Source of the DNA: Nemertoderma westbladi
Taxonomy: Eukaryota > Xenacoelomorpha > Nemertodermatida > Nemertodermatidae
Direction: 5' to 3'
Assembly (NCBI GenBank): GCA_032718475.1
Contig: JAUCBJ010006282.1
Location: 1-47,100, forward strand
DNA: 47,100 nt
Positions 10,743 to 21,449 of the stretch are shown here, piece by piece (the first letter of the stretch is position 1; each line of letters opens with the position of its first letter). Both the position numbers and the translations under genes were made by a program. The notes beneath the pieces are model-generated. The model had not been told where the DNA came from. It saw only the letters and a program-made list of their open reading frames with translations, and searched no databases.

Positions 10743-11485
10743 CCACAGCAAGATCGTAGCAGCGGAATCGTGGCTCGATCAGAGTAATGGTTGTGCAGCT
10801 TCTGGTAACGAGACACTCGCGTTTGACTTTGTGCAGCATGTCGTGCATGTATTGTGGCGTGTGACCAGTTAAAGCTTTGTGAGTCATTAGGATTATTTGG
10901 AATTCAATCAGTTTGCGCACGGGCAGCCAATGGAGGTTCCTTAAGGTTGGGGATATATGGTCTGGTCATACTTATGAATACCTGTAAGTATTCTAGCAGC
11001 CGTGTTTTGAACTCAATGCAGTTTCTGAATTTGATAGGCTGGAACTCCATAAAGGAATCCATTGCAGTTATCGATGCGAGTATAGACCAGAGTATGAATT
11101 ATAGACACAGCAGCCTTTGTATTTAGATAATTATGAATTGAACGGATGTTATGTGGAGATGGTAATATGCGGCACTACATATTTTCGATATGAATTTATT
11201 CATTTTCATCTGAGTGAAACCATCCCCCTAGGTTTCTTTCCGACTTTACAGGCTCGATGAAAGTTACCAACATGAATTGAGGCAGACAAGAGCTCACTCA
11301 GCTGGACCTTTGACACGATCAGTATAAATTCAGTCTTATCGTCATTTAAATTCAGCCTGTGCTTAATAGTAGCTCGTATCTTGGAAATACAGGATTCTTT
11401 AGACTCAATGGCTGCTCTTTGGTTGGAAGATATACTGGAAGTAGGTTGAAAGATGCAGTGGTTATCATCAAAACCGTGTCCAGAT
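10741..11485 (-). pseudogene. L2/CR1-like LINE, C-terminal part (interrupted)
   Basis: Minus strand. It begins with IFQPTSSISSNQRAAIESKE and LNLNDDKTEFILI (the L2-type LNDDKTEF block), then shifts frame to CSAAYYHLHNIRSIHNYLNT, TRIDNCNGFLYGVP and QNTAARILTGIHKYD. It ends with LHWLPVRKLIEFQIILMTHK and ALTGHTPQYMHDML, the standard C-terminal block of L2/CR1 elements. Several frameshifts make it dead. It joins 12445-12660 across the inserted LINE. Confidence 0.8.
11476..11485 (+). repeat. Target-site duplication, left copy
   Basis: GTGTCCAGAT here is repeated at 12445-12454 and brackets the inserted LINE. Removing one copy and the insert restores a continuous L2 reading frame on the minus strand. 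Confidence 0.8.
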
Positions 11486-12444
11486 GGTTCGACAACATTT
11501 GTGTCTACTGTTGACGGTGACACAGAACCATTTGAAGTGTTATGGGGCGTCCTCCAAGGAGACACACTTGCACCATTCTTGTTCATTATTGTGGTTGACT
11601 ATGTTCTACGCATGTCCTTAGATCATCATAATGATGATGGGGTGATGATAACTCCACCTACTGGCTCCAGAAGTCGAGGAAATCCTGCCAAGTACCTAAC
11701 TGATCTAGACTTTGCTGATGACTTAGGAGTACTCTCAGAATCATTAGAGGGAGCCCAACGGCTCCTCAGCTCATTAGAACATGCTGCTTCTAGTGTTGGT
11801 CTTTTTATTAACTCCAGAAAGACCAAAATTTTGACAGTTAACTTTGAAAGTCCTCAGCAAGTCTCTGATCGGATGAGCATAAGCTCAAAGGATGGTATGC
11901 TTGAGCATGTAGACGACTTCTGTTACCTGGGATCATGGATCCGGAAGTCAGGTGAGGACCTTCGAATACGTAAGGGAAAGGCACGGGCAGCCATGAATAG
12001 GCTTTCCAGGATTTGGAAGTCACCGAGAATTAATCGGAAACTTAAGGTCCGATTATTTAGAGCAGCAGTAGTTCCAGTACTCCTCTACGGGAGTCCATGC
12101 TGGGCTCTAACTGCTGAGGACACCAAATCTCTGGATGGCACATTCACAAGAATGCTACGGCGGGTTCATTGTGTCAAGTACAATGCACACATCTCCAACC
12201 AGACACTATATAATATTGGAGGTGTCTCATTGGTTCCCCCAAGCTTGACACTAGAACAAAATCGCCTCCGCTTTGCAGGACATTGCTTTCGCCGTGAGGA
12301 CCAGCCAGTGCATAATCTTGTACTTTGGCAGCCTCATGGAGTGAATAAGCATGGTGGACAGCCCATGACTTTCTTAAGCTTGACACTAGAACAAAATCCT
12401 TAAAAATGCAGCTGCAATGCAGCATGCCGATCCTAGTAGTAGTA
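11486..12444 (+). mobile_element. 5'-truncated LINE (second family) nested in the L2-like LINE
   Basis: The open frame runs through reverse transcriptase motif B (GVLQGDTLAPFLFIIVVDYV), the catalytic DLDFADDLG box, SSVGLFINSRKTK, DDFCYLGSWI and the C-terminal AAVVPVLLYGSPCWALTAED and NRLRFAGHCFRRED blocks. These are typical of a non-LTR clade frequent in marine invertebrates (FVDF-KAFDSV type). The element starts mid-RT, so it lacks motif A. It ends CTGCAATGCAGCATGCCGAT plus (TAG)4. A deletion near 12376 replaces the last ~36 codons. Confidence 0.85.
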
Positions 12445-12660
12445 GTGTCCAGATACTGCGAGGTGGCGTTTTATTACTTCGAGGAGGCCGCTGCTGTAAT
12501 TTGAAAAAATTGTGCATGATAAGCATGATCCCTGGGGGAATCCGTATTCCAGTTGCTGATCTTTGGGTGCTACACCTAGTGTGACCACCCAGTGAACTCT
12601 AAAGGAAAGAAACGACCGAAACCATTTGATTGTTACCATTGATTGGATTAGACGCAAATG
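12445..12660 (-). pseudogene. L2/CR1-like LINE, reverse transcriptase part
   Basis: The minus-strand frame has IKWFRSFLSFRVHWV and QQLEYGFPQGSCLSCTIFSN, i.e. RT motif B in L2 form, then LLEVIKRHLAVSGH. It continues in frame across the nested insertion into GFDDNHCIFQPTSS. The catalytic box reads FDDN where YADDTQ is expected. The 5' side joins a fragment of the other LINE family at about 12660. Confidence 0.8.
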
Positions 12661-12785
12661 TCGCCGAACCATTGTATACTGATCTGATTACTGCAATAAT
12701 TAAATCAGGAGAATGAAAGTATACTGAACATACGTGAGCGAGAGACTGAATCAAAGGCCTTGAAGAAGTCAAAAAGATGACATCC
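12660..12785 (-). pseudogene. Inverted fragment of the second LINE family (motif A region)
   Basis: The minus strand reads FKAFDSVSRSRMFSIL and, in another frame, DLIIAVIRSVYNGSATF. These are the residues just before the point where the nested copy at 11486 begins (GSTTFVSTVDG). It is therefore the same family in opposite orientation, with frameshifts. Confidence 0.6.
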
Positions 12786-13289
12786 TAACAACTAAATCCT
12801 TACAGTAGTAGTCTATAACAGCTTATAACTAAAACCTAACTAGAAATTAACAAAAAAAAAACCAACGACAACAGATTGAATACTAGAGGTCTCGCTTCGC
12901 GGTCCTAACACCCGAATTCTAAATAGGCCTAGTCAATCGTCTACTATTCTAGATTTACTGAACCCTAATCCAAAAAATTATACAGGTTAACGAAATTCAC
13001 CCTGAGAGACCCTGAGATGCATACAGTTTACCGTAGGCGAGTATCAGAAAACTGAAACAAAGTACACTGGTATTATAATACCAAAACCCAGCTCTACGCT
13101 GCAATCCTGTCCTGTATGTAAAATGTCCTGTATATAAAATTTGTTTGAAAGTGAAATTGTTTTGAAAAGTTGTGTTATAGTACTTGTTCATGATTTTAGA
13201 TTTCAATTTGAGGGTATTTTTGGTATCCTTAGTTGTTTGGATTTACTTGGGTAGGCTCTTAGGCAATCCTAAAGTCTTAAAAATCCGAG
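12786..13289. other. Intergenic, nothing recognised
   Basis: No supported gene or repeat. Confidence 0.35.
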
Positions 13290-13567
13290 TGTTTGGAGCT
13301 CATTCACCAACACACAATAGACATGTACACGTACAGAACCAAGAGAGTCTCACAAGAAATTAAAAGTAAAAGTTGGTGCCAGTTCCTAAGAAGGGCTACC
13401 TCACATTCTATGGCTGCAAAGCTATACATTAGAATTATATTAAATCGTATCAGGAATTCCATTGATAGACTGGTCCATGTTAATCAGAATGGGTTCCGTA
13501 AAGGTCATGGGACCATGGACGCTATTCTGGCGTTTAGAAGGATAATTGATGAGTTATCAATTAAGTA
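13290..13567 (+). pseudogene. LINE reverse transcriptase N-terminal fragment
   Basis: The frame contains AAKLYIRIILNRIRNSIDRL then NQNGFRKGHGTMDAILAFRR, the finger region of the second LINE family. It is closely similar to 14710-14870 and ends abruptly before motif A. Confidence 0.75.
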
Positions 13568-13780
13568 AAGGCGTCGAAACCCGGGGAGGTTTCGGGCCAG
13601 TGACGCCTAAATTCATTCGGGACTTTGGCAGTCGTATCTCCACAATCACGGGAGATTCTCGGGCAACCTCATACCTGAGACAGAGAATCGCCATCACAGT
13701 CAAGGTCGGGAATGCAGGCTACATCCGCGAATCAATAAACTTCACTCCCCCGGAACCTTTTAAAGACCGAAACTTTTAGT
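13568..13780 (+). pseudogene. Retroelement C-terminal fragment
   Basis: The frame GFGPVTPKFIRDFGSRIS, ITGDSRATSYLRQRIAITVK, VGNAGYI, followed by a stop, matches from memory a C-terminal block common in invertebrate retroelement proteins (TGD-RAT-FL-QRI...GN). No catalytic domain is attached. A C-rich tract follows at 13798-13818. Confidence 0.45.
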
Positions 13781-14623
13781 AACCAGAGCACTGCCACCCC
13801 TCCCCCCCCCCCCTCACCCCCTTTAATGCGCACCTATGCCACATTTACCATTATTTATTATATTGTATGTAATAAGTGACACTGATTTTGCTTATTATAT
13901 ATTCATATTGTGTGTTGTTATGTTTGTCATATACTGCTTGTTATGTTCCCAATATTTGTTATATTGTTTGTAACTATATATGTTAAATTATTTTGACTTT
14001 ATTTAATTATAATTAACCAACATACTTGCATTATATGGGATTCCTGAGTAAAATATTGCTTGCTGCAATCAAATCACTAACAATAAATCGGGGCAATTGT
14101 CCGGGAGGCAATTTTCCTGTTACAATTTGCGCAATACCAATTTAGCTCTACTGTCTACACATCACTAAAATATATGATGATATTTTATATGAGACATTTT
14201 AAATATTCATGTTTTTGGTGCCCAAGGGGGCTGAGATTAATTTGCTTTTAATTAAAATCTTGAAACAATTCTCAACTCAATTTGTAACCAAATCAATAAA
14301 GAATATTATCATTGTTATTTGTTGGAAAGCGAAATGTTGCATACCTCCCCCACTCTTAGTCGCCATAATTTATTATTAATTAATGTAAGGTGATGTAATG
14401 TCATGTGTAATTCAGATAATATTCATTTATTTCCTGGTATCATCATTATATTGTGTGCCGTAAGAAATAATTATTAGTCACAAATAAATTGTTGCGCGGT
14501 TTAGTACGACAACAATTTTGTCAATAAAATAAAGTATTATGTTATCGAAATCAGTCTCTCTTGGCTTAATTTAGCTTATTCTTAGCTAATTTGCCTTAAT
14601 TTGACCTTAATTATTAATCAACA
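13781..14623. other. AT-rich intergenic, nothing recognised
   Basis: No gene. One copy of the GGGCAATTGTCCGGG repeat lies near 14092-14106. Confidence 0.35.
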
Positions 14624-15602
14624 AGAGTCCCACAAGAAATGAAAACAAATAAGTTGGTGCCAGTTCCCAAGATGGGCAACCTAACATCTCCCATGACCCT
14701 AACATCAACCATGATCTCGATTGCTGCAGAGCTATACAATAGAATTCTATTAAATCGCATCAGGGATCCCATTGAGAGACTGCTCCGTGGAAATCAGAAT
14801 GGGTTCCGTAAAGGTCGTGGGACCATAGAGCCCATTTTGGCACTTAGAAGGATATTTGAAGAGTTATCAAAAAAGAAAGACAGGCATCTGGCTGTTATCT
14901 TTGTTGACTTATTTTATGCCTTTGATTCAGTCTCTCGCTCACGTATACGTTCAGCATATGGACGACTTCTGTTACCTGGGATCATCAGGTGAGGTGAGGG
15001 ATCAGGTGAGGACCTTCGAATACGTAAGGGAAAGGCATGGGCAGCCTTGAATAGGTTTTCCAGGATTTGGAAGACACCGAGAATTATTCGGAAACTTAAG
15101 GTCCAATTATTTAGAGCAGCAGTAGTTCCAGTACTCCTCTATGGGAGTCCATGCTGGGCACTAACTGCTGACGACACCAAATCTCTGGATAGCACATTCA
15201 CAAGAATGCTACGCCGGGTTCATTGTGCCAAGTACAATGCACACATCTCCAACCAGACACTATATAACATTGGAGTTGACTCATTGATTCCCCCAAGCTT
15301 GACACTAGAACAAAATCGCCTCCGCTTTGCAGGACATTGCTTTCGCCGTGAGGCCAGTGCATGGCTATGCACTGGCTTTCGCCAGTGCATAATCTTGTAC
15401 TTTGGCAGCCTCATGGAGTGAATAAACATGGTGGACAGCCCATGACTTTCTTGAGAGATTAAAGGACACTGGCCTTGAAGATGCGGATGATCTAGCAAAT
15501 GTCATGGGTGATAGGGAGTTGTGGCGGCGCAATTTTGTCGACAAGCCGGCACAGCATTCTTAAAAATACAGCTGCAATGCAGCATGCCGATCCTAGTAGT
15601 AG
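14624..15602 (+). pseudogene. Internally deleted LINE of the second family
   Basis: The 5' part has IAAELYNRILLNRIRDPIER, NQNGFRKGRGT and the motif A region AVIFVDLFYAFDSVSRSRI. Near 14955 it jumps directly to DDFCYLGSS, deleting motifs B and C, so the polymerase core is gone. It then continues through RLFRAAVVPVLLYGSPCW-type sequence, NRLRFAGHCFRREA and, in a shifted frame, DLANVMGDRELWRRNFVDKP before the stop. It ends with the shared CTGCAATGCAGCATGCCGAT and CCTAGTAGTAG terminus. A small hairpin insertion sits at 15354-15385. Confidence 0.8.
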
Positions 15603-16320
15603 AAATGCCTTAATTTAGTTTTAGAAGATTAACTCTTTAATTAATTACTACAGTTTGCATTTTACAATTTCTACTATATTATTACTCACAATGAAATTAT
15701 AACAAAAATTAATTATAGTACCGGTCCCGTTAATTAAATGTTAAAATTGTTAAATATTCATAAACATTTATTTGTTACATTGTGATCTTCGGCTTTATTG
15801 ATGAGCAATTGGTTTCCAGTTGATTTGCAGTGGAGATGTTTCGCAGGTGAATTGGAAGCAGGTAACCCATAGCAACGATGTCAACGGAATTGTCGAAGTT
15901 TATTGTGCGGCTGATACCCAGCCGCAAGGCAGGTAAGCCGAGATGATTGTCAGCCAGGCCATTGGAATAGAGTTACTATAGGTATAGAGAGAGATACTAT
16001 TGGAGTAACAGTAAGTTACATTTAAAACATTATTGTTTTACACATCCATCAGAAATAATAATCATCATAAAATTCGACAGACTAATAAATGAACAGATAA
16101 AATTCAGCCAAAAATCAAAACATAATAAAATAAAGATTTAAGATTATATATAAATAATTATACAATTTTTGAAAATTAATGGTATACACCAGTTGCTTTG
16201 CTACATAGTGTTTATTATATACCATACCAGACACATACACCACAGGAGATTTTGTATAAAAGTGGCATCATCCCATTGCCAAAACATTGTTCCATTTCGT
16301 AGATCATACATACATGATGT
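15603..16320. other. AT-rich intergenic, nothing recognised
   Basis: No supported gene. The 69-codon frame at 16169-16378 has no recognisable domain. Confidence 0.35.
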
Positions 16321-16420
16321 TTTATTATGGTTTTATTTAGAAATGGAAAAAATGAGGAAGCACTTCACCGGGGGTTGAAAGAGCGCTATAAGTACGTTTC
16401 GGCCTATCAGGCCTATGTTT
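16321..16420. repeat. Foldback-type repeat end, copy 1
   Basis: TTATTATGGTTTTATTTAGA, AATGGAAAAAATGAGGAAGC and TTCACCG-GGGTTGAA recur at 16706-16761. Downstream, GCGCTATAAGTACGTTTCGG leads into the small palindrome GGCCTATCAGGCC (16401-16413). Confidence 0.5.
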
Positions 16421-16668
16421 TTTAACCAGTTCAGTTCCAGTTTCTGGTTCATCTAACCAGTTCAGCCACTTGCCCCTGACACTTACTTTTCCACATAATC
16501 CACAAATCCACTTCTATTGAACAGGCAGTCTTAAGTTTCATATATCATATCTCCAACAGCGGACCTACCGGCCTCAAGTATGTTAGAGTGAAACAGGAGG
16601 GAAGTACAAATAAATAAATATTCAGCTCGAGTATTACTGCCAGGTGATATTAATAAATGAATTGGGGA

Positions 16669-16834
16669 GTTGAGCTGTTAATGCAACTGTAATTAAAGAT
16701 GTAATATTATGGTTTTGTTCAGAAATGGAAAAAATCAGGAAGCAGTTCACCGAGGGTTGAATTCATTACCATTTCTGAACAAAACCATAATATTACATCA
16801 TTAATAATTACAGTTACATTATTAACAGCTCAAC
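16669..16834. repeat. Foldback element with ~66-bp arms
   Basis: The left arm (16669-16738) and right arm (16769-16834) are imperfect reverse complements (for example TAATATTATGGTTTTGTTCA and its inverse). The ~30-bp loop carries AGTTCACCGAGGGTTGAATT, which is also found at 16321-16420. Consistent with a non-autonomous MITE family. Confidence 0.6.
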
Positions 16835-16910
16835 TTCAATTAATTTAATACATCTATATAGTATTCCAAGATCAGACTTCATACTTCTAAATTTGTTTAA
16901 GGTGGCAGGA

Positions 16911-18554
16911 GTAGCTGTAGCTGTAGCTGTAGCTGTAGCTGTAGCTGTAGCTGTAGCTGTAGCTGTAGCTGTAGCTGTAGCTGTAGCTGTAGCTGTAGCT
17001 GTAGCTGTAGCTGTAGCTGTAGCTGTAGCTGTAGCTGTAGCTGTAGCTGTAGCTGTAGCTGTAGCTGTAGCTGTAGCTGTAGCTGTAGCTGTAGCTGTAG
17101 CTGTAGCTGTAGCTGTAGCTGTAGCTGTAGCTGTAGCTGTAGCTGTAGCTGTAGCTGTAGCTGTAGCTGTAGCTGTAGCTGTAGCTGTAGCTGTAGCTGT
17201 AGCTGTAGCTGTAGCTGTAGCTGTAGCTGTAGCTGTAGCTGTAGCTGTAGCTGTAGCTGTAGCTGTAGCTGTAGCTGTAGCTGTAGCTGTAGCTGTAGCT
17301 GTAGCTGTAGCTGTAGCTGTAGCTGTAGCTGTAGCTGTAGCTGTAGCTGTAGCTGTAGCTGTAGCTGTAGCTGTAGCTGTAGCTGTAGCTGTAGCTGTAG
17401 CTGTAGCTGTAGCTGTAGCTGTAGCTGTAGCTGTAGCTGTAGCTGTAGCTGTAGCTGTAGCTGTAGCTGTAGCTGTAGCTGTAGCTGTAGCTGTAGCTGT
17501 AGCTGTAGCTGTAGCTGTAGCTGTAGCTGTAGCTGTAGCTGTAGCTGTAGCTGTAGCTGTAGCTGTAGCTGTAGCTGTAGCTGTAGCTGTAGCTGTAGCT
17601 GTAGCTGTAGCTGTAGCTGTAGCTGTAGCTGTAGCTGTAGCTGTAGCTGTAGCTGTAGCTGTAGCTGTAGCTGTAGCTGTAGCTGTAGCTGTAGCTGTAG
17701 CTGTAGCTGTAGCTGTAGCTGTAGCTGTAGCTGTAGCTGTAGCTGTAGCTGTAGCTGTAGCTGTAGCTGTAGCTGTAGCTGTAGCTGTAGCTGTAGCTGT
17801 AGCTGTAGCTGTAGCTGTAGCTGTAGCTGTAGCTGTAGCTGTAGCTGTAGCTGTAGCTGTAGCTGTAGCTGTAGCTGTAGCTGTAGCTGTAGCTGTAGCT
17901 GTAGCTGTAGCTGTAGCTGTAGCTGTAGCTGTAGCTGTAGCTGTAGCTGTAGCTGTAGCTGTAGCTGTAGCTGTAGCTGTAGCTGTAGCTGTAGCTGTAG
18001 CTGTAGCTGTAGCTGTAGCTGTAGCTGTAGCTGTAGCTGTAGCTGTAGCTGTAGCTGTAGCTGTAGCTGTAGCTGTAGCTGTAGCTGTAGCTGTAGCTGT
18101 AGCTGTAGCTGTAGCTGTAGCTGTAGCTGTAGCTGTAGCTGTAGCTGTAGCTGTAGCTGTAGCTGTAGCTGTAGCTGTAGCTGTAGCTGTAGCTGTAGCT
18201 GTAGCTGTAGCTGTAGCTGTAGCTGTAGCTGTAGCTGTAGCTGTAGCTGTAGCTGTAGCTGTAGCTGTAGCTGTAGCTGTAGCTGTAGCTGTAGCTGTAG
18301 CTGTAGCTGTAGCTGTAGCTGTAGCTGTAGCTGTAGCTGTAGCTGTAGCTGTAGCTGTAGCTGTGGCTGTGGCTGTGGCTGTGGCTGTAGCTGTAGCTGT
18401 AGCTGTAGCTGTAGCTGTAGCTGTAGCTGTAGCTGTAGCTGTAGCTGTAGCTGTAGCTGTAGCTGTAGCTGTGGCTGTAGCTGTAGCTGTAGCTGTAGCT
18501 ATAGCTGTAGCTGTAGCTGTAGCTATAGCTGTAGCTGTAGCTGAGGCTGTAGTT
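16911..18554 (+). repeat. (GTAGCT)n hexamer microsatellite, ~1.64 kb
   Basis: About 274 units. The first ~1,450 bp are perfect. All variants (GTGGCT at 18361-18384 and near 18471, ATAGCT twice, GAGGCT, GTAGTT) lie in the last ~200 bp. The 555-codon valine-alanine frame across it is a by-product of a repeat with period two codons and is not treated as a gene. Confidence 0.95.
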
Positions 18555-20496
18555 GTTTAATCGTTACATTGAATTGTTCCGTTTTCTGTTAAGGTGTTTT
18601 GTATAGCCTGGGATGATCAATATTTTTACAATATATAAAATTCACTTTATCGGATCGTAAAAATTGCCTTTAAGAATGAAAAATGCCTTAAAATGGCCAC
18701 TTTTCGAGAAATTTCTTAATATCTATCGTTTGGCTTATTTTAGTTTACATTTTTAAAGAGCGATTCTTCGATCCATTATTTTCAATATTTTATTTTTCAG
18801 ATTTATAATCAATCTGTAAAAAATTACAGAGAATTATCAATTTAAAAAATAAATTTTAAGATAAAATTCAAATTTTCACGCCACTCTACAAACCCGAACC
18901 AACTCATAGGAAGCCCGTAAAGGGACATTTGTGAAGTGAAAATTCAGGTAGCGCCCCTCGTCGCTCATTCTCCAGTCGAAGTAGGAACAGTCGCCAGGAG
19001 TTATAATTATACATTTAAAATGTGTCTAGGGGGGGGGGGGGATGTGCCTCTGGTCAAACCATTCTACATTTGGTCCCACTGTGTATGAGGGAATGGATCT
19101 GTTTGATTATTGCGTAATCTGTAGAACAATTAATACTACAAATTCCATTGCATTTATCACAACCACAGCCGGGAAGCGCGATATGTTACGCAGTATTCTT
19201 TCATCACAGCGCTACCAAAGCCACGTGATGTTCATTCCACAGGGAGTAATGGCACGGCATATGGCAACTAAATAATTGGGAATACATTTATGGAGAAACG
19301 ATTATCATCAGGCAGCAGCATTGTAAATCAGTCTGTTTCAGCTGCCCCCCCCCCCCCCCCCCCCCCTTACTAAGATAGTGGAACAGCCATGTTCCGTTGA
19401 TTCAGATACTGTGGCTTTCATATGCAATTGGTAACATCTGGTGCGTGGGGGTTTATTCTTAACTTAGACCAAAGAAGCAGTACATGAATGGATGAATAAT
19501 CATACCAAACCAATTTACCACGAAATCCCACACTATAAAACTGTTCATTGAAACATTCCAATTCCAATTCGGAAATGAACTTGTTTTTTTACATTTTTAC
19601 TGTCCATTAAAAGATTACACTGTCTGAGGTTTAATTTTACATGACTTTAAGTTTATGTTTGTGTCTTCTTTAATTTAAATTACTACTAGTCCTCTCTGCT
19701 TCTCCCACTCAATACGGAAACCTTATTAAATATTGTCTGCCACCCTGTTCCCAGCTGTATGTAGTGTGATGTATAAACATCTATATTACACCATGCCGCA
19801 CAGTACATAAGTGTTAGACTACTGCCTGTATTCTACAAATCTTTTGAGATAGGATTCTGTCTTCAATTTGGCGCTAAACATTTGTATATATGGTAGATTC
19901 CCTTTACACTTCTTGTAAGACATTATTTATGAATCATATTAATGAATCATAGATTCACACTTGATGTAAGCAACCGCTTATATTTCTATTGGATTGTATA
20001 ATTTCTGTTTGCGAACATAACATTTTATTTGCAATTAGATTTTTAGAAATATTCAGTATCTCCCAGTAATTATTATTTGGTGAGGAAAATAGATATACAT
20101 ACTGTAGTATTATTTTATTACATGACCTGTGTGTGACACACATATTACTTTTTTTAATGTAGAATCAGAGAATGCTCAGCATTGTTGATTTAAAAAAATT
20201 TGTAGTTATTTGGCCTAGTTTCCATAGTAACAGAGAAATTGTATTATTCACTTAAACGATCCACAATTAATTCCAAAGCGCATGTGCTTACTGATTATCC
20301 CAATCCGATATTTGAAAGCAATTAGTGTTATGAATCTTTTCCAATCATACATAACCAACAATAACAATACCATTATTGACTATTATTGAATTGTTGCACT
20401 TCATTAATTACAATCGCAACAATATTTAAAATTAATATTTTACATAATCAGTTAAAATTATGTCCACCAAACTTCAGAATAATGTTAGAAAAAACA
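18555..20496. other. Intergenic, no gene; homopolymer tracts
   Basis: A poly(G) run lies at 19030-19041 and a poly(C) run at 19346-19366. The 77-codon frame at 19042-19275 starts at the poly(G) and has no recognised domain. Confidence 0.4.
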
Positions 20497-20825
20497 TTCG
20501 CTAAATAGTAAATAGCTAATAGATTAGCCGATTTAATAGTAAACAGCTAATTTATTATCTGAGCTAAATAGTAAATATCTAATAGATTAGCCGAGTTAAT
20601 AGTAAATAGCTAATTTATTATCTGAGCTAAATAGTAAATAACTAATAGATTAGCCGAGTTAATAGTAAATAGCTAATTTATTATCTGAGCTAAATAGTAA
20701 ATAGCTAATAGATTAGCCGAGTTAATAGTAAATAGCTAATTTATTATCTGAGCTAAATAGTAAATAGCTAATAGATTAGCCGAGTTAATAGTAAATAGCT
20801 AATAGAAATAGGTTATCTGAGCTAA
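20497..20825 (+). repeat. 63-bp tandem repeat, about five copies
   Basis: The unit starts GAGCTAAATAGTAAATAGCT, then AATAGATTAGCCGAGTTAAT, then AGTAAATAGCTAATTTATTA plus TCT. Copies differ at a few positions. Each unit holds two sub-copies of ATAGTAAATAGCTAAT, so it arose from a shorter repeat. It ends ~570 bp before the innexin start codon. Confidence 0.9.
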
Positions 20826-20842
20826 AGTAAACGATCGTTAAT

Positions 20843-20866
20843 AATAAAGGCCCTTCGGGCTTTATG
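20843..20866. other. UUCG-loop hairpin
   Basis: AAAGGCCCTTCGGGCTTTAT folds as AAAG(G)CCC, loop TTCG, GGGCTTT with one bulged G. Nothing ties it to a function here. Confidence 0.3.
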
Positions 20867-21397
20867 GCAGTAATGTCGGAAATTCTTCTACATTTCTAAA
20901 AATGGCTTAGCTGACCAACTAACCCTAACCAAAACAATAAACCAAATACACACAATAATACTAAAAAAAGGGCAACAAATAATACACTAGCTTCCATAGC
21001 CTGTTCAAATTTACTGTACAAACTCGTCAATTAATAAAATTTAGTAATCTGTGTTGCTGTGTTTTATGTATTGCATTTGTAGCGATGTACGTAACCTGGT
21101 GGTAACCGAAAGGTGACTGGTAGGCTATTCTAACCTAAACTATAAATGAGAGTAAATATATTAGGTTACAGTTTCATTTAGCTCGTGATCAGCTGTCGTA
21201 ATTTTCCTCGATGTTCACCTACATTTCATTTTGATTAAAAAAAGTAAATTGTGAAGTAAAGCTGTGATTCCGTATATAGTCAATAATATTTGAGATTTGA
21301 CTACAAATATAAATCTATATATATAATATTTATGAATTTGATTATGAAGACTTAAAGTATTTTTAAGTCCACCGAATCACTAAATTAATAAGCCGCC
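20867..21397 (+). promoter_or_regulatory. Probable innexin 5' flank / 5' UTR
   Basis: This is the region just upstream of the innexin ATG. I see no convincing TATA box or initiator, and a noncoding first exon cannot be excluded. The call rests only on position. Confidence 0.3.
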
Positions 21398-21449
21398 ATG
21401 GGTTTTGCGGAGTTGGGAAAGCTCAGTAAAAACATTTTGCCAGGGAAAG
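21398..21449 (+). CDS. Innexin exon 1
   Basis: Encodes MGFAELGKLSKNILPGK plus the first base of Gly18. The ATG sits in a strong animal initiation context (GCCGCCATGG), which decides the start. The donor is GTTAGT and the exon ends in phase 1. Confidence 0.88.

Noticed and set aside
16893-18560. 555-codon open frame of alternating Val-Ala
   Set aside because: It is only the translation of a hexamer microsatellite whose period equals two codons. There is no other coding evidence.
20843-20866. Bacterial-type terminator hairpin
   Set aside because: The stem with a UUCG loop is real, but the context is an animal genome and no transcript ends there as far as can be seen.
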